Positions 18,450 through 26,013 of a DNA stretch of 47,746 nucleotides are shown here, piece after piece (the stretch's first letter is position 1; every line of letters begins with the position of its first letter). The translations under genes and the position numbers were made by a program. The notes beneath the pieces are model-generated. The model saw nothing but the letters and a program-made list of their open reading frames with translations. It had not been told where the DNA came from and did not search any database. Source of the DNA: Clostridia bacterium. Its GTDB lineage: Bacteria > Bacillota > Clostridia > Oscillospirales > Acutalibacteraceae. The stretch lies in the NCBI GenBank assembly GCA_017623615.1, contig JAGAOT010000027.1, positions 1 through 47,746 of the forward strand. The letters are read 5' to 3'.

Positions 18450-19142
18450 ATGAACATTCAAGGCTTTCAAAAATTAACTTTGCTCGATTATCCGGGCAAA
18501 ATGGCATGCACGGTTTTCACGGCAGGCTGCAATCTGCGCTGTCCGTTCTGCCATAATTCAAGGCTTGTGCTGAATCCGGAAAAGCAGAGCGAGTTCAGCG
18601 AGGACGAAATTCTCACTTTTCTCAAAAAAAGGGTCGGCATTCTTGACGGCGTTGCGATATCGGGCGGTGAGCCGCTGATGCAAAAAGATATAGATGTTTT
18701 TATAAAGAAAGTAAGGGAACTCGGTTTCTTGGTGAAGCTTGACACAAACGGCACATATCCCGAAAGGCTTCGCGAGCTTGTTGAGCAAGGTCTTATTGAC
18801 TATGTTGCCATGGATGTTAAAAATTCACCTGAGCTTTACGGCGAAACCGTCGGCATAAGCGGCTATGACATTTCCAAAATAAAAAAGAGCATCGATTTTT
18901 TGCTTGAGGGCAGGGTGGATTACGAATTCCGAACAACAGTTGTGCGCGAGTTTCACAGCGTTTTCGGCATGAATAACCTCGGCGAAATGATAAAGGGCGC
19001 AAAAAGGCATTTCCTGCAAGGCTTTATTGATTCCGGTGAACTCATCGGCTTCGGGCTGTCAGCCGTACCGAAAGAAGAGATGGAAGCAATGCGAAAAATC
19101 ATGCTGAATTATGTTGAGGACTGTCAAATAAGAGGCGCATGA
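18450..19142 (+). CDS. nrdG: Anaerobic ribonucleoside-triphosphate reductase activating protein
   Basis: Radical SAM enzyme that installs the glycyl radical on NrdD using S-adenosylmethionine and a 4Fe-4S cluster. The cluster motif is CNLRCPFC (the radical SAM CxxxCxxC spacing) near residue 30, followed by GVAISGGEPLMQ (GGE motif). The 230-residue size and DYPGKMACTVFTAGC region match the longer NrdG/PflA-like class. I start at ATG 18450 with GAGGGG nine bases upstream; a TTG at 18441 is less likely. It is separated from nrdD by 202 bases containing further NrdR-like boxes and a second promoter. Confidence 0.92.
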   Translation: MNIQGFQKLTLLDYPGKMACTVFTAGCNLRCPFCHNSRLVLNPEKQSEFSEDEILTFLKKRVGILDGVAISGGEPLMQKDIDVFIKKVRELGFLVKLDTNGTYPERLRELVEQGLIDYVAMDVKNSPELYGETVGISGYDISKIKKSIDFLLEGRVDYEFRTTVVREFHSVFGMNNLGEMIKGAKRHFLQGFIDSGELIGFGLSAVPKEEMEAMRKIMLNYVEDCQIRGA

Positions 19143-19160
19143 GAAAAATAACCAATTTTA

Positions 19161-19176
19161 TCTGCATATATAGTGC
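19161..19176 (+). promoter_or_regulatory. Weak NrdR-like box upstream of nrdD (distal)
   Basis: TCTGCATATATAGTGC shares the ATATATAGT core of the box at 18319 but the left half departs from consensus. Centre is 41 bp (about four turns) from the box at 19202. Confidence 0.35.
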
Positions 19177-19201
19177 ATTTTTCACAAACTTAAAATATTC
19201 G

Positions 19202-19217
19202 GCACAATATCTTGTAA
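19202..19217 (+). promoter_or_regulatory. Candidate NrdR box upstream of the nrdD promoter
   Basis: GCACAATATCTTGTAA agrees well with ACACAATATATTGTGT and lies directly upstream of the -35 at 19224. Confidence 0.55.
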
Positions 19218-19223
19218 AATCCA

Positions 19224-19252
19224 TTGACATAACCGCAATAATTTGTTAATAT
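19224..19252 (+). promoter_or_regulatory. Promoter of nrdD-trxB
   Basis: TTGACA (19224-19229) and TAATAT (19247-19252) with a 17-base spacer. Downstream, the leader contains a GC-rich hairpin (GCCGCC 19260-19265 with GGCGGC 19273-19278) not followed by T, whose role is unknown. Confidence 0.6.
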
Positions 19253-19283
19253 CTTAATCGCCGCCGTGCTATGGCGGCAAAAA

Positions 19284-19299
19284 ACACAATATCTTGGGT
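19284..19299 (+). promoter_or_regulatory. Candidate NrdR box downstream of the nrdD promoter
   Basis: ACACAATATCTTGGGT repeats the core of the box at 19202 (ACAATATCTTG identical). Its centre lies 82 bp from that box and 32 bp from the weak box at 19316, near whole numbers of helical turns. Confidence 0.55.
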
Positions 19300-19315
19300 A
19301 TAATTAAAAATTAAC

Positions 19316-19331
19316 ATACAATATTATCGAA
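19316..19331 (+). promoter_or_regulatory. Weak NrdR-like box just before nrdD
   Basis: ATACAATATTATCGAA keeps the ACAATAT half only. The 32-bp centre distance to the previous box is the classic NrdR pair spacing, which is the main reason to list it. Confidence 0.3.
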
Positions 19332-19344
19332 AGGAACGAAAGGC

Positions 19345-21732
19345 ATGTATCAGGTAATCAAAAGAGACGGAAAAACAGCAGATTTCAACATCACCAAAAT
19401 CGCCGAAGCCATTAAAAAGGCATTCGAATCTCAGGAGAAGCAGTATCATCCCTCAACCATCGATTTCCTCGCCCTTAAAGTAACAGCAGATTTCGAGCCC
19501 AAAATTCAAAACGGCACAATCGCTGTTGAGGATATTCAGGATAGTGTTGAATCCGTTCTTATCCAGGCGGGCTATGCCGATATCGCAAAGGCATACATTC
19601 TCTATCGCCGTCAGCGCGAAAAGCTCCGCAACCTCAAGTCAACCATTCTCGACTATAAGGAGCTTGTTAACAGCTATGTTAATGTTACCGACTGGCGCGT
19701 TAAAGAGAACTCAACCGTAACCTATTCCGTAGGCGGTCTTATTCTCAGCAACTCCGGCGCAATCACCGCTAACTATTGGCTTTCAGAAATCTATGATGAC
19801 GAAATTGCCAATGCTCACAGAAACGCGGATATCCACATTCATGACCTTTCAATGCTTACCGGCTACTGCGCAGGCTGGTCACTCAAGCAGCTTATTCAGG
19901 AGGGTCTCGGCGGCGTAACAGGTAAGATTACCTCCGCCCCCGCAAGCCACCTTGCAACCCTTTGCAACCAGATGGTTAACTTCCTCGGCATTATGCAGAA
20001 TGAATGGGCGGGTGCTCAGGCATTCTCATCATTCGACACATATCTCGCACCCTTCGTAAAGGTTGACAACCTCACATACGACCAGGTTAAGAAGTGCATT
20101 GAATCCTTTGTTTTCGGCGTTAACACTCCCAGCCGCTGGGGTACACAGGCTCCCTTCTCAAACATCACCCTTGACTGGACCGTTCCCGCTGACCTTGCAG
20201 AACAGAACGCTATTGTCGGCGGCAAGGAAATGGATTTCAAATATAAAGACTGCAAGGCTGAAATGGATATGATTAACAAAGCCTTCATCGAAATCATGAT
20301 TGAGGGCGATGCCAACGGCCGCGGCTTCCAGTATCCCATTCCCACATATTCAATTACTGCTGACTTTGACTGGTCAGAAACAGAGAACAACAAGCTTCTC
20401 TTTGAAATGACCTCAAAATACGGCACACCTTATTTCTCAAACTATGTTAACAGCGATATGGAGCCCAGCGATGTCCGCTCCATGTGCTGCCGTCTGCGCC
20501 TTGACCTTCGCGAGCTTCGCAAGAAGAGCGGCGGTTTCTTCGGCAGCGGTGAAAGCACAGGCTCCGTCGGCGTTGTAACAATCAACCTTCCCAGAATTGC
20601 ATATCTTGCCGAAAGTGAGGCAGACTTCTACAGAAGACTCGATAAGATGATGGATATTGCAGCCCGTTCACTCAAGGTTAAGCGCACCATCATCACAAAG
20701 CTTCTCGACGAGGGCCTTTATCCCTACACAAAGAGATATCTCGGCACTTTTGCAAACCACTTCTCAACCATCGGTCTTGTCGGCATGAACGAAGTCGGTC
20801 TTAATGCTAACTGGCTTCGCGCAAACATGACAAACGAGAAAACTCAGCAGTTTGCAAAGGATGTTCTTAACCACATGAGAGAGCGCCTTTCTGACTATCA
20901 GGAAGAATACGGCGACCTCTACAATCTCGAGGCAACTCCCGCAGAGTCCACATCTTACCGCCTTGCAAAGCATGACGTTAAGCGTTATCCCGGCATCATC
21001 ACCGCTTCCGAAGAAACTCCCTACTACACCAACAGCTCCCATCTTCCCGTTGGCTACACAGAGGATATCTTTGAAGCTCTCGATATTCAGGACGAGCTCC
21101 AGACTCTCTACACATCGGGCACAGTTTTCCACGCATTCCTCGGCGAAAAGCTTCCCGATTGGAAGGCTGCCGCAGAGCTTGTTAAGAAGATTGCAAACAA
21201 CTACAAGCTTCCCTATTATACTCTTTCACCCACGTATTCCGTATGTAAAAACCACGGCTATATTTCCGGCGAAGTTTTCACCTGCCCCGAGTGCGGTGAA
21301 ACAACAGAGGTTTACAGCCGTATTACAGGCTACTACAGACCCGTTCAGAACTGGAACGACGGCAAGGCTCAGGAATATAAGGAGCGCAAGGTTTACGACA
21401 TCGCAAACTCCGATATTTCAAAGCATAAGAAAACAGCAGAGGCTCCCAAGGCAAACATCGATTTTGAAGAAGAAAGCTGCGGTCTTGCAGACGGACTTTA
21501 TCTTTTCAAAACCGCAACCTGCCCCAACTGCAAGGTAGCTATTTCGCTTCTCGGCAAGGCAGGCATTGAGGTTCAGGAGCTTATGGCTTATGAAAACGAA
21601 GAGCTTGCAATGAAGCTCGGCGTAAGACAGGCTCCCACTCTTGTTGTTGTTTCGGGCGGCGAAGCCGAAAACTATGCAGGCGTTGCAGAAATCAAGAAAT
21701 TTATCGATGCTGCAAAGGGCGCAGCTATCTAA
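19345..21732 (+). CDS. nrdD: Class III ribonucleoside-triphosphate reductase with fused glutaredoxin-like domain
   Basis: Glycyl-radical enzyme that reduces NTPs to dNTPs without oxygen. The 795 residues comprise an N-terminal ATP-cone (1 to about 90, YQVIKRDGKTADFN), the reductase barrel with LCNQMVNFLGIMQNEWAGAQ and a vicinal Cys pair in RSMCCRLRL, a C-terminal zinc site (CKNHG and CPECGE) and the glycyl-radical motif RITGYYRP with G662. Beyond the normal end is an extra domain of about 85 residues, with C726-P-N-C729 in TATCPNCKVAISLL, reading as a glutaredoxin/NrdH-like fold. This gives the enzyme its own candidate dithiol donor. AAAGGAACGAAAGG precedes the ATG; a flavoprotein reductase gene follows at once. 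Confidence 0.96.
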   Translation: MYQVIKRDGKTADFNITKIAEAIKKAFESQEKQYHPSTIDFLALKVTADFEPKIQNGTIAVEDIQDSVESVLIQAGYADIAKAYILYRRQREKLRNLKSTILDYKELVNSYVNVTDWRVKENSTVTYSVGGLILSNSGAITANYWLSEIYDDEIANAHRNADIHIHDLSMLTGYCAGWSLKQLIQEGLGGVTGKITSAPASHLATLCNQMVNFLGIMQNEWAGAQAFSSFDTYLAPFVKVDNLTYDQVKKCIESFVFGVNTPSRWGTQAPFSNITLDWTVPADLAEQNAIVGGKEMDFKYKDCKAEMDMINKAFIEIMIEGDANGRGFQYPIPTYSITADFDWSETENNKLLFEMTSKYGTPYFSNYVNSDMEPSDVRSMCCRLRLDLRELRKKSGGFFGSGESTGSVGVVTINLPRIAYLAESEADFYRRLDKMMDIAARSLKVKRTIITKLLDEGLYPYTKRYLGTFANHFSTIGLVGMNEVGLNANWLRANMTNEKTQQFAKDVLNHMRERLSDYQEEYGDLYNLEATPAESTSYRLAKHDVKRYPGIITASEETPYYTNSSHLPVGYTEDIFEALDIQDELQTLYTSGTVFHAFLGEKLPDWKAAAELVKKIANNYKLPYYTLSPTYSVCKNHGYISGEVFTCPECGETTEVYSRITGYYRPVQNWNDGKAQEYKERKVYDIANSDISKHKKTAEAPKANIDFEEESCGLADGLYLFKTATCPNCKVAISLLGKAGIEVQELMAYENEELAMKLGVRQAPTLVVVSGGEAENYAGVAEIKKFIDAAKGAAI

Positions 21733-21744
21733 GGAATGACTTTA

Positions 21745-22650
21745 ATGCATGATATAATCATAATTGGTGCGGGCCCCGCAGGTTTAACTGCGGCGCTCTA
21801 TGCACTGCGCGCAGACAAATCCGTTCTTGTGCTTGAAAAAGGCACCTTCGGCGGTCAGATAACCTATTCTCCGCAGATTGAAAATTACCCCGGCTTTGCA
21901 TCAATGAGCGGCAATGAATTTGCCGAAAAGCTTGTTGATCAGGTTATTTCGCAGGGTGCGGAGATTGAAATGGAAACAGTCACCGCCATTCGCGACAACG
22001 GCGCAACCAAAACCGTTGTTACCGAGGATGGCGAGCACGAAGCGAAGGCTGTTATCATTGCAACGGGTGTTAAGCACAGACAGACGGGTCTGCCCAACGA
22101 AAACGAGCTTGTCGGCGCGGGTATTTCATACTGCGCGGTTTGCGACGGCGCATTCTTCAAGGGTCAGACGGTTGCCGTTCTCGGCGGAGGAAATTCCGCT
22201 TTGCAGGAGGCTGTCCTGCTTTCCGACACCTGCAAAAAGGTTTATGTTATCCAGAATCTTGATTATTTCACGGGCGAAGCACGCCTTGTTGAAAAGCTTA
22301 AAGAAAAGGATAATGTTGAGTTCATTATGGGCACGGTTATTTCCGAGCTTAAGGGCGAAAAATCCCTTGAAGGTCTTGTGCTTAAAAAGGAATCGGATTC
22401 AAGCATAACCGAGCTTGCGGTTGACGGGCTTTTTGTTGCGATTGGTCTTATTCCCAACAATGCGGCGTTTGCCGATATTGCGGGGCTTAACGAATGGGGC
22501 TATATCGACTCAGACGAAAGCTGTGTTACCAAAACAGCGGGCGTATTTGTGGCAGGGGACTGCCGCCAAAAGCAGATTAGGCAAATTACAACCGCAACCG
22601 CAGACGGTTCAATAGCCGCTCTCGCAGCATGTAAATATATTGACGGTTAA
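21745..22650 (+). CDS. trxB: Thioredoxin-reductase-like flavoprotein without the NADPH motif
   Basis: FAD-dependent disulfide reductase, 301 residues: FAD motif GAGPAGLTAALYALRA, ENYPGF, redox pair C130-A-V-C133 in YCAVCDGAFF, second dinucleotide motif GGGNSALQEA and C-terminal VAGDCR. NADPH-linked TrxB has HRRxxxR after the second motif; here that position reads VIQNLDYFTGEA, so the 2'-phosphate contacts are missing. NADH or another donor is therefore likely. ATG 21745 has AAGGA nine bases upstream; ATG 21736 overlaps that site. Being 12 bases after nrdD, it probably recharges the reductase's fused glutaredoxin domain. A stable terminator follows. Confidence 0.9.
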   Translation: MHDIIIIGAGPAGLTAALYALRADKSVLVLEKGTFGGQITYSPQIENYPGFASMSGNEFAEKLVDQVISQGAEIEMETVTAIRDNGATKTVVTEDGEHEAKAVIIATGVKHRQTGLPNENELVGAGISYCAVCDGAFFKGQTVAVLGGGNSALQEAVLLSDTCKKVYVIQNLDYFTGEARLVEKLKEKDNVEFIMGTVISELKGEKSLEGLVLKKESDSSITELAVDGLFVAIGLIPNNAAFADIAGLNEWGYIDSDESCVTKTAGVFVAGDCRQKQIRQITTATADGSIAALAACKYIDG

Positions 22651-22654
22651 AAAC

Positions 22655-22685
22655 AAGGAACTTGCATAACTATGCAAGTTCCTTT
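22655..22685 (+). terminator. Rho-independent terminator after trxB
   Basis: Stem AAGGAACTTGCATA (22655-22668) with TATGCAAGTTCCTT (22671-22684), minimal loop, then TT. Confidence 0.85.
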
Positions 22686-22691
22686 TGCTAT

Positions 22692-22721
22692 GTAGGGGTC
22701 GATGTAGGCATCGACCCTTTT
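22692..22721. repeat. GTAGGG-headed palindrome, unit 1
   Basis: GTAGGG is followed by a 9-bp perfect stem GGGTCGATG (22696-22704) and CATCGACCC (22709-22717) with loop TAGG, then TTTT. It belongs to a family of palindromes in this window sharing the GTAGGG head but with different stem sequences (see 30147, 35384, 43609, 44134, 44192, 45882, 45940, 46193). It may also help end the reverse gene at 22733. Confidence 0.7.
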
Positions 22722-22732
22722 CGAATTTGAGC

Positions 22733-22927
22733 CTAAAAGAAACTGTCTCTGCCTTTTTCAAGCTTGTTGACAATTCGGTTCATTTCGTCCTTTGAGCGAA
22801 CGGAGCGGGTAAGGTCAATAATGCGTTTCTTTTCCGTTTCATTAAGATGCGAAAAGTTCTCCATTGCCTTTGCGTTTCTTGTCAGAGCCATTCCGAAGCC
22901 TTGCGGAATGCCGTTTAATTCAAACAT
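22733..22927 (-). CDS. Small soluble protein of unknown function
   Basis: A 64-residue protein with N-terminus MFELNGIPQGFGMALTRN and a helical, charged C-terminal half (NETEKKRIIDLTRSV, DEMNRIVNKLE). GAGGTG lies 7 bases before the ATG, and there is no overlapping forward gene, so it looks real. It has no signal peptide or membrane segment. I recognise the general pattern from small uncharacterised Clostridia proteins but cannot name a function. Transcribed against its neighbours. Confidence 0.65.
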   Translation of the reverse strand: MFELNGIPQGFGMALTRNAKAMENFSHLNETEKKRIIDLTRSVRSKDEMNRIVNKLEKGRDSFF

Positions 22928-22979
22928 ATTAACACCTCAAGCTTATTTTTTCTCGATGAATGTGTTTTATTCGTTGGTT

Positions 22980-23103
22980 AGTGAAGAGTGAAAAATGAAA
23001 GGTTAAAAGTAAAAGATAGGCTTCGCCTAAAACTGTTTATAATTGGGTGATGGCAAAGCCCTCCCGAAACTTTTCAATCTTCATTTTTAACTTTTCACTT
23101 TTA
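22980..23103. repeat. AT-rich imperfect inverted repeat
   Basis: Purine-rich segments built from AGTGAAAAATGAAAG- and GGTTAAAAGTAAAAG-like units (22980-23016) face related segments in inverse orientation (23069-23103). A small hairpin TAGGC/GCCTA sits inside near 23018. The layout resembles a MITE-like or palindromic intergenic element. No coding capacity is seen. Confidence 0.4.
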
Positions 23104-23116
23104 CATATTATAATAC

Positions 23117-23145
23117 TTGTTTTTAATTAAAATATATGTTATAAT
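23117..23145 (+). promoter_or_regulatory. Promoter of the aldo/keto reductase operon
   Basis: TTGTTT (23117-23122) and TATAAT (23140-23145) with a 17-base spacer and an extended -10 (TGT). It precedes the run AKR-SGNH-PTS-ceramidase-like. Confidence 0.65.
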
Positions 23146-23174
23146 ATACCAAGTTTTATAATGGGGTGATAACG

Positions 23175-24287
23175 ATGCGTTACAGAACACTCGGCAAAAC
23201 CGGCGTTGAAGTTTCCGCGCTCGGCTTCGGCTGCATGAGGCTGCCGGTTATTGACGGCGACGGTGACAGAATAGACGAAGCAAAGGCGGTTGAATTGGTT
23301 CGCCGCGGCATCGACAACGGAATAAATTATCTTGACACCGCGTTTTTCTACCACGGCGGCAACAGCGAAGCTTTTGTCGGCAAGGTTATAAAAGACGGCT
23401 ACAGAGAAAAAGTTTATATAGCAACCAAGCTTCCTCTCGGCAACGTCAACTGCGAAGAGGATGTTGAAAAAATATTTAACGAACAGCTTTCAAGGCTCGG
23501 CGTTGACTGCATTGATTTCTATTTGCTCCATGCGGCAAACAACGATTCGTGGGAAAACAGAGTTCTGAAATTTAATGTTCTTCCAAAGCTTGAAAAGCTT
23601 AAAGAGCAAGGCAAAATAAAGCATCTCGGTTTTTCCTTCCACGATGATTTGGATGTTTTTAAAAAGATAATCGATTCATATGACGGTTTTGAATTCTGCC
23701 AGATTCAGTTCAACTACATTGATGTTGACTATCAGGCGGGTATTGAAGGGCTTGAATATGCGGCTTCAAAGGGTCTTGGCGTAATAGTTATGGAGCCTCT
23801 TCTCGGCGGCAAGCTTGCTTCGCCTCATGAAAAGGTTGCCGCAAAGCTCGGCAGCGAAAAAACTCCCGTCGAATGGGCTTTGGATTTTGTTTGGAACAGA
23901 CCCGAGGTTGCAATGCTTCTGAGCGGCATGGGCACAACGCAGATGGTTGACGACAACCTCTCTTATGCGGATAAGGCCGAAGTCGGAATGCTCTCAAAAG
24001 AAAATCTTGAAATGCTTTCCGATGCAAAACGCGTGTTTGATGAAATGAATCTTGTTCCATGCACGGGCTGTGAATACTGCATGCCATGCCCTGCGGGAGT
24101 GCTTATTCCGAAAGTTTTTTCGGCGTTTAACAAAATAACAGAGGGCGGCAGGCGCCTTGTTAAGGAAATTTTTCCCGATATCGAAACAAACGCATCCCTC
24201 TGCCAAAAATGCGGCAAGTGCGAAAAGGCTTGTCCGCAGCATATCGGAATAATCGAAACATTGCGAAAGGTCAGAAATCAGTTTTGA
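23175..24287 (+). CDS. Aldo/keto reductase with C-terminal ferredoxin-type domain
   Basis: Cytoplasmic NAD(P)H oxidoreductase of the AKR fold, 370 residues; substrate unknown. The catalytic tetrad is recognisable: D and Y in YLDTAFFYHGG, K in IATKLPL and H in YLLHAAN. After the barrel come two cysteine clusters, CTGCEYCMPCPAG and CQKCGKCEKACPQH, which should bind one or two 4Fe-4S centres and let the enzyme exchange single electrons. This clostridial subfamily is common but poorly characterised. The ATG at 23175 is chosen (GGGGTGAT upstream); the frame also opens at a GTG three codons earlier. A SGNH hydrolase follows after 10 bases. Confidence 0.88.
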   Translation: MRYRTLGKTGVEVSALGFGCMRLPVIDGDGDRIDEAKAVELVRRGIDNGINYLDTAFFYHGGNSEAFVGKVIKDGYREKVYIATKLPLGNVNCEEDVEKIFNEQLSRLGVDCIDFYLLHAANNDSWENRVLKFNVLPKLEKLKEQGKIKHLGFSFHDDLDVFKKIIDSYDGFEFCQIQFNYIDVDYQAGIEGLEYAASKGLGVIVMEPLLGGKLASPHEKVAAKLGSEKTPVEWALDFVWNRPEVAMLLSGMGTTQMVDDNLSYADKAEVGMLSKENLEMLSDAKRVFDEMNLVPCTGCEYCMPCPAGVLIPKVFSAFNKITEGGRRLVKEIFPDIETNASLCQKCGKCEKACPQHIGIIETLRKVRNQF

Positions 24288-24297
24288 GGGTGATAAA

Positions 24298-24924
24298 ATG
24301 AAAATTTTGTTTCAAGGTGATTCAATAACCGATGCGGGCAGAGACCGCTCCGATTACCACGATTTGGGCAAGGGATATCCCTTCTATGCCGCCCAATACA
24401 TAGCGGAGGACAACCCCGACATTGATTTTGAGTTTATCAATCTCGGCATAAGCGGCAACCAAACTATTGATTTGGTTAACAGACTGCAAAGCGATTTTAT
24501 CGATATCCAGCCCGATATCGTTTCAATTCTTATCGGTGTTAATGACACATGGCACAGGGCGCACAACCGCAAGTGGCTCGGCAATGATGTTTTTGAGGCG
24601 AATTACCGCAAGGTGCTCACCGAAATCAAAGAAAAAACAAATGCTAAAATTCTTATGCTGGAGCCGTTTCTTCTCCACGCTCCCGACAAAGAGTATTTCA
24701 GGGTGGATTTAAACCCGAAGATTGATATTGTCAGAAAGCTTGCAAAGGAATTTGCGGATTTCTATATTCCGCTTGACGGCTTTTTTGCTTCCGCAAGCAT
24801 AGGGCATGATGATTTGCATTGGTCGGAGGACGGCGTTCATCCCAATGACAACGGCTCTGAATTTATCGGCGATGCGTATGCAAACGCCATCAATATTTTG
24901 ATAGACGAGATGGACGAAAAATGA
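24298..24924 (+). CDS. SGNH/GDSL-type esterase
   Basis: A 208-residue serine hydrolase of the SGNH fold, probably a deacetylase or esterase on sugars or lipids. Block I is GDSITDAGRD (nucleophile S9), block II includes NLGISGNQT, block III is GVNDTWH and block V is DGVHPND (catalytic D and H). It has no signal peptide, so it acts in the cytoplasm. GAGGGTG precedes the ATG. It overlaps the permease gene by four bases (ATGA), suggesting it may act on a compound that the permease brings in. Confidence 0.85.
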   Translation: MKILFQGDSITDAGRDRSDYHDLGKGYPFYAAQYIAEDNPDIDFEFINLGISGNQTIDLVNRLQSDFIDIQPDIVSILIGVNDTWHRAHNRKWLGNDVFEANYRKVLTEIKEKTNAKILMLEPFLLHAPDKEYFRVDLNPKIDIVRKLAKEFADFYIPLDGFFASASIGHDDLHWSEDGVHPNDNGSEFIGDAYANAINILIDEMDEK

Positions 24925-25994
24925 AGGCGTTAAAAAACATTTTTAACTATATTTTCGTTGACGGACTTTCGGGTATGGCTCTCGGTCTGTTTGCAACCCT
25001 TATAATCGGCACGATTCTTGAGCAGATTGGCGGATTTATCAATCACAGCATCGGCACTTATCTTATAGCGATAGCCGCTGTTGCAAAATCGCTCACCGGT
25101 GCGGGCATCGGCGTGGGAATGGCGTTCAAATATAAGGTGTCGCCGCTTGCGGGTGTTTCCGCGGCGGTTGCGGGTATGGTCGGTGCTTTTGCCCCCAAGA
25201 TTCTTGCAGGTGCGGTTATTATCGATGCGGGCATGCTCTATTCAGGTCCCGGTGACCCTCTTTGTGCGTTTATCGCAGGCTTTGTTGCCATTCAAGTCGG
25301 AAAGCTTATCGGCGGCAAAACAAAGCTTGATATCATTCTGACTCCTGCGGCTTCGATTATCGCAGGCTGTGCGGCGGGTCTGCTTATCGGACCTCCCGTT
25401 TCAAGTGTTACAACATATATCGGTCAGATAATAAGCTGGGGCATGGAGCGTCAGCCCGTGCTCATGGGCATTGTTGTTTCGGTTGTTATGGGTATCTGCC
25501 TCACGCTTCCTATCAGCTCCGCAGCTCTCGGAATTATCCTCGGTCTTTCGGGTATTGCCGGCGGTGCGGCTGCTGTCGGTTGCAGCGCGCAGATGGTCGG
25601 CTTTGCTGTTGCAAGCTATCGCGAAAACAAGCTCGGCGGTCTTATCGCGCAGGGCATAGGTACTTCGATGCTTCAGATGCCCAACATCGTAAAGCATCCG
25701 CAAATATGGATTCCGCCCATTGTTGCCGGCGCAATTCTCGGACCCATTTCGTCTGCAGTGCTCAAAATGACCTGTTATGCATCGGGCTCCGGCATGGGCA
25801 CATCGGGTCTTGTAGGTCAGTTTATGACCTATGCTTCAATGGTTGAGTCGGGCATTGACCCCGTTGTTACCGTTATTGAAATAATGGTTATGCATTTTGT
25901 TGCACCTGCCGTTATTTCTTATGCGGTTTCGGAGTTTATGCGCAGGAAAAAGCTTATCAGCTTCGGTGACATGAAGCTTGAAAATACAAATTGA
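24921..25994 (+). CDS. PTS IIC-like membrane permease
   Basis: A 357-residue polytopic membrane protein with about nine hydrophobic segments. The glycine/alanine-rich composition and motifs such as LAGVSAAVAGMVGAFAPK, YSGPGDPL and LTPAASIIAGCAAGLLIGPP fit the PTS sugar transporter subunit IIC family PTS_EIIC_2. No IIA or IIB domain is fused or nearby, so either these are encoded elsewhere or the protein works outside the phosphotransferase system. Translationally coupled to the SGNH esterase; 19 bases before the ceramidase-like gene. Confidence 0.75.
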   Translation: MKALKNIFNYIFVDGLSGMALGLFATLIIGTILEQIGGFINHSIGTYLIAIAAVAKSLTGAGIGVGMAFKYKVSPLAGVSAAVAGMVGAFAPKILAGAVIIDAGMLYSGPGDPLCAFIAGFVAIQVGKLIGGKTKLDIILTPAASIIAGCAAGLLIGPPVSSVTTYIGQIISWGMERQPVLMGIVVSVVMGICLTLPISSAALGIILGLSGIAGGAAAVGCSAQMVGFAVASYRENKLGGLIAQGIGTSMLQMPNIVKHPQIWIPPIVAGAILGPISSAVLKMTCYASGSGMGTSGLVGQFMTYASMVESGIDPVVTVIEIMVMHFVAPAVISYAVSEFMRRKKLISFGDMKLENTN

Positions 25995-26013
25995 TTAATA
26001 CGGAGGTATAACC

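Noticed and set aside
19253-19344. Riboswitch in the nrdD leader
   Set aside because: One short hairpin only; no conserved core of a known riboswitch class, and no terminator or anti-terminator pair.
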